Of a DNA stretch of 64,000 nucleotides, positions 62,750 to 64,000 are shown one piece after another. The position numbers and the translations under genes are program-made. The first letter of the stretch is position 1, and each line of letters opens with the position of its first letter. This DNA comes from Lichenostomus cassidix (Eukaryota > Chordata > Aves > Passeriformes > Meliphagidae). Location of the stretch: contig CM039179.1 in the NCBI GenBank assembly GCA_008360975.2, forward strand, positions 52,806,561 through 52,870,560, written 5' to 3'. Under the pieces are notes generated by a model. The model saw only the letters and a program-made list of their open reading frames with translations, had not been told where the DNA came from and searched no databases.

Positions 62750-62947
62750 TCAGAAGTTCAGACAGATGACATCTGTAGCTTTTCTCTTATCCTCTAATAT
62801 AGTCACTCCATCACAGGAGGTCACTACGTTTCTTAGACAGGAATTGCCCTTGGTGAAGCCATGCTGGCTGTCTTGAATCACCTCCCTGTTCTCCCTGTGC
62901 CTTAGGAGAGCTTCAAGGAGGATCTGTTCCATGACCTTCAAAGGCAC
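62750..62947 (-). pseudogene. CR1 reverse-transcriptase finger domain remnant
   Basis: The frame reads through the conserved N-terminal reverse-transcriptase block of CR1 ORF2: EQILLEALLRHRENREVIQD, then SQHGFTKGNSCLRNVVT, then DGVT and KRKATDVICLNF. HGFTKG.SCL is the diagnostic finger motif, and the frame stops before the first catalytic aspartate environment is complete (DVICLNF in place of DVIYLDF). Several changes at usually fixed sites (TSCDGVT in place of AFYDGVT) show decay. The methionine at the start of the frame is internal to the ancestral protein. It is non-functional. Confidence 0.88.
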
Positions 62948-63365
62948 AAAATTCAGGCTGACAGGTTGGTTGTTCTCAGGGCTTTCCTTTCTAATGTTTG
63001 TAAACGTGGGTGTAGTTTTTCCCTTTTTCCAGGTACTTGGGACTTATTCTGACTGCCATAACATTTCCAGTATCATGGAGAGTGGCTTGACAACTGCACC
63101 AGTCAATTCCCTTAGGACTCATCCCATCCTACAGATTTTTGTGTGTTCAGGTTTCTCGGTAAGCTGATCTTCTTTTACAGAGTCTTTCCCAGTCCTCATC
63201 CTGCTTTCCATCCACTTGAGCTGGGGGGAAGAGAGGCTGCCAGGGTTGTGGGAAGAGAGGTTGCCAGGAAGAGTGAGGCAAAATAGTTGTCAAGTAGCTT
63301 AGCCTTCTCCTTGTCCATAACTTTCAGTATGCCAGCCATGTTCATTGGTGGCATAAATGCTTCCT

Positions 63366-63500
63366 TTAACCTTCATTTTCTGGCTGGCATACCTGTAGAA
63401 ACCCTTGCTTTTTGCATCTCTTGCCAAGTTCAGCTCCAAATTTGCTTTCCAACCCCTTCCCTACACAACTGGGAAACATCCATATACTTTTCCCAGGGTA
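63366..63500 (-). pseudogene. CR1 ORF2 endonuclease-RT linker remnant
   Basis: Within a longer minus-strand frame, the last about 28 residues (LESKFGAELGKRCKKQGFLQ, then VCQPENEG) match the LELNLARDVKNNKKGFYKYI-type linker that precedes the reverse transcriptase in CR1 ORF2. The upstream residues fit only loosely. Together with the finger remnant at 62750-62947 it shows that the original protein order is kept on the minus strand. It is broken by stops and frame changes between the two pieces and is not functional. Confidence 0.65.
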
Positions 63501-63535
63501 CCTGTCTCTGCTTCCACTGCCTGTGGAAGTGCCTG

Positions 63536-64000
63536 TGCCACTGATTGGCAATTTGTTGATTGTCTGTTGTTTTTTCGTACTTGTACATGTCATCATGTGT
63601 GGGTTTTTTTGTTGTGTGGCTAAATGTAGCTTGCATTCACATGTCTGTAAGACAAATTCTTGTCTTACAATGTGTCTAAATATTTTTTTCTGACTGATTT
63701 TTGGAGTAATGTTTGGAATAAGTTTCAAAGAAGTAGTAGCTATACTTTTGAAACTGTTGTCATGCTGTCACTTCTTATATGGTAGAACAAACTTTCTGAA
63801 GTTACCTCTGTAGAGTCTTTATATATCCTGTTTTTTCTGGCTGTGAATCAAGACCCCATTAACAAGATTTTTTTCTGATCTTTCTTGCTACATTTGGCAA
63901 AAAATAAGGAGGTACCTCTTAAAGAAGGTAAAATCTAAGCCATCAAGGCTTACAGTTTCTAACCTAAACTTCCTTTTTTGCCGGACACTTGTTAAGGTTA
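63536..64000. other. Non-coding DNA at the window edge
   Basis: No gene or recognised transposon is present here. A 93-codon plus-strand frame at 63412-63693 runs antisense over the CR1 relic and beyond it and is not credible. The last 50 bases hold the second copy of the 46-bp repeat. Confidence 0.55.
63949..63994 (+). repeat. Copy 2 of a 46-bp dispersed direct repeat
   Basis: This is the partner of 59615-59660, displaced by 4,334 bases in the same orientation. Where this copy has CCGGAC the other has CTGGAT, consistent with CpG decay in copy 1. The repeat may extend past the window end, since only six more bases are available. Confidence 0.7.

Larger units (their letters stand above)
62683..63535 (-). 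mobile_element. CR1 LINE, internal RT fragment
   Basis: The plus strand is antisense CR1 ORF2 over about 850 bases. Anchors in order are TCTTCAATTTAGAGAGAAAG, TGGTGAAGCCATGCTGGCTG (about 62,852), AGGAGGATCTGTTCCATGAC, GGAGAGTGGCTTGACAAC, GTTGTCAAGTAGCTTAGCC and CTGGCATACCTGTAGAAACC (about 63,382), ending near TGTCTCTGCTTCCACTGCC. It is less eroded than the piece at 28,990, although it has a small local duplication at about 63,223-63,265 (GGAAGAGAGG...TGCCAGG twice). It lacks the CR1 3' end and abuts the LTR fragment directly. Confidence 0.9.

Noticed and set aside
63405..63693. Plus-strand frames of 72-93 codons rich in hydrophobic residues
   Set aside because: They run antisense over the CR1 relic. 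The hydrophobic look comes from T-rich DNA.

Overview
This window reads as a gene-free stretch of a bird nuclear genome. The sequence is visibly AT-rich, dense in stop codons in all frames and poor in CpG, with many poly-T, poly-A and G/T-rich runs. There is no operon structure, and no reading frame behaves like a cellular gene. The clearest clue to the host is the repeat content. At least seven pieces of CR1, the dominant LINE of birds, are recognisable by eye, and no L1, Alu or other mammalian repeat was seen. One solitary LTR fragment near position 62,500 resembles an endogenous-retrovirus LTR that I recall from many neoavian genomes. I therefore infer a bird, probably outside the chicken lineage. 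The species and the locus cannot be named from the sequence.

Layout. 1-5,164: plain AT-rich DNA. 5,165-6,092: two CR1 pieces facing opposite ways, an internal one on the minus strand and a relatively well kept 3' end on the plus strand. 6,093-15,040: unremarkable DNA with a C-rich tract, short palindromes and AT-rich inverted repeats. 15,041-15,195: an old CR1 3' end. 15,196-28,989: a locally GC-richer block (about 15,900-16,720), a long CT-rich strand-asymmetric tract (about 19,660-20,040), a MIR/CORE-SINE-like relic at about 22,741, and two perfect 13-bp hairpins at 24,031 and 27,160. 28,990-29,905: an eroded internal CR1 piece. 29,906-52,539: mostly plain DNA with a possible enhancer-like motif cluster (about 31,540-31,870), two short tandem duplications and a small CR1 end at 47,300. 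52,540-55,100: two minus-strand CR1 copies, the second about 2.1 kb long with recognisable reverse-transcriptase coding remnants. 55,101-62,406: plain DNA. 62,407-63,535: an LTR fragment fused directly to an internal CR1 fragment. 63,536-64,000: the edge, carrying the second copy of a 46-bp dispersed repeat.

The only protein-coding remains are broken pieces of the CR1 ORF2 polyprotein (endonuclease plus reverse transcriptase). They carry frameshifts and stops and no longer work. I saw no tRNA or rRNA gene, CpG island or CRISPR array, and no convincing host exon. The window is best read as an intergenic desert or a piece of a very large intron. Its host function, if any, would lie in non-coding elements, and the candidates given here are inferences that need cross-species alignment. 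I found no evidence of a novel multi-gene system. All repeat identifications come from memory of consensus sequences, not from a search.
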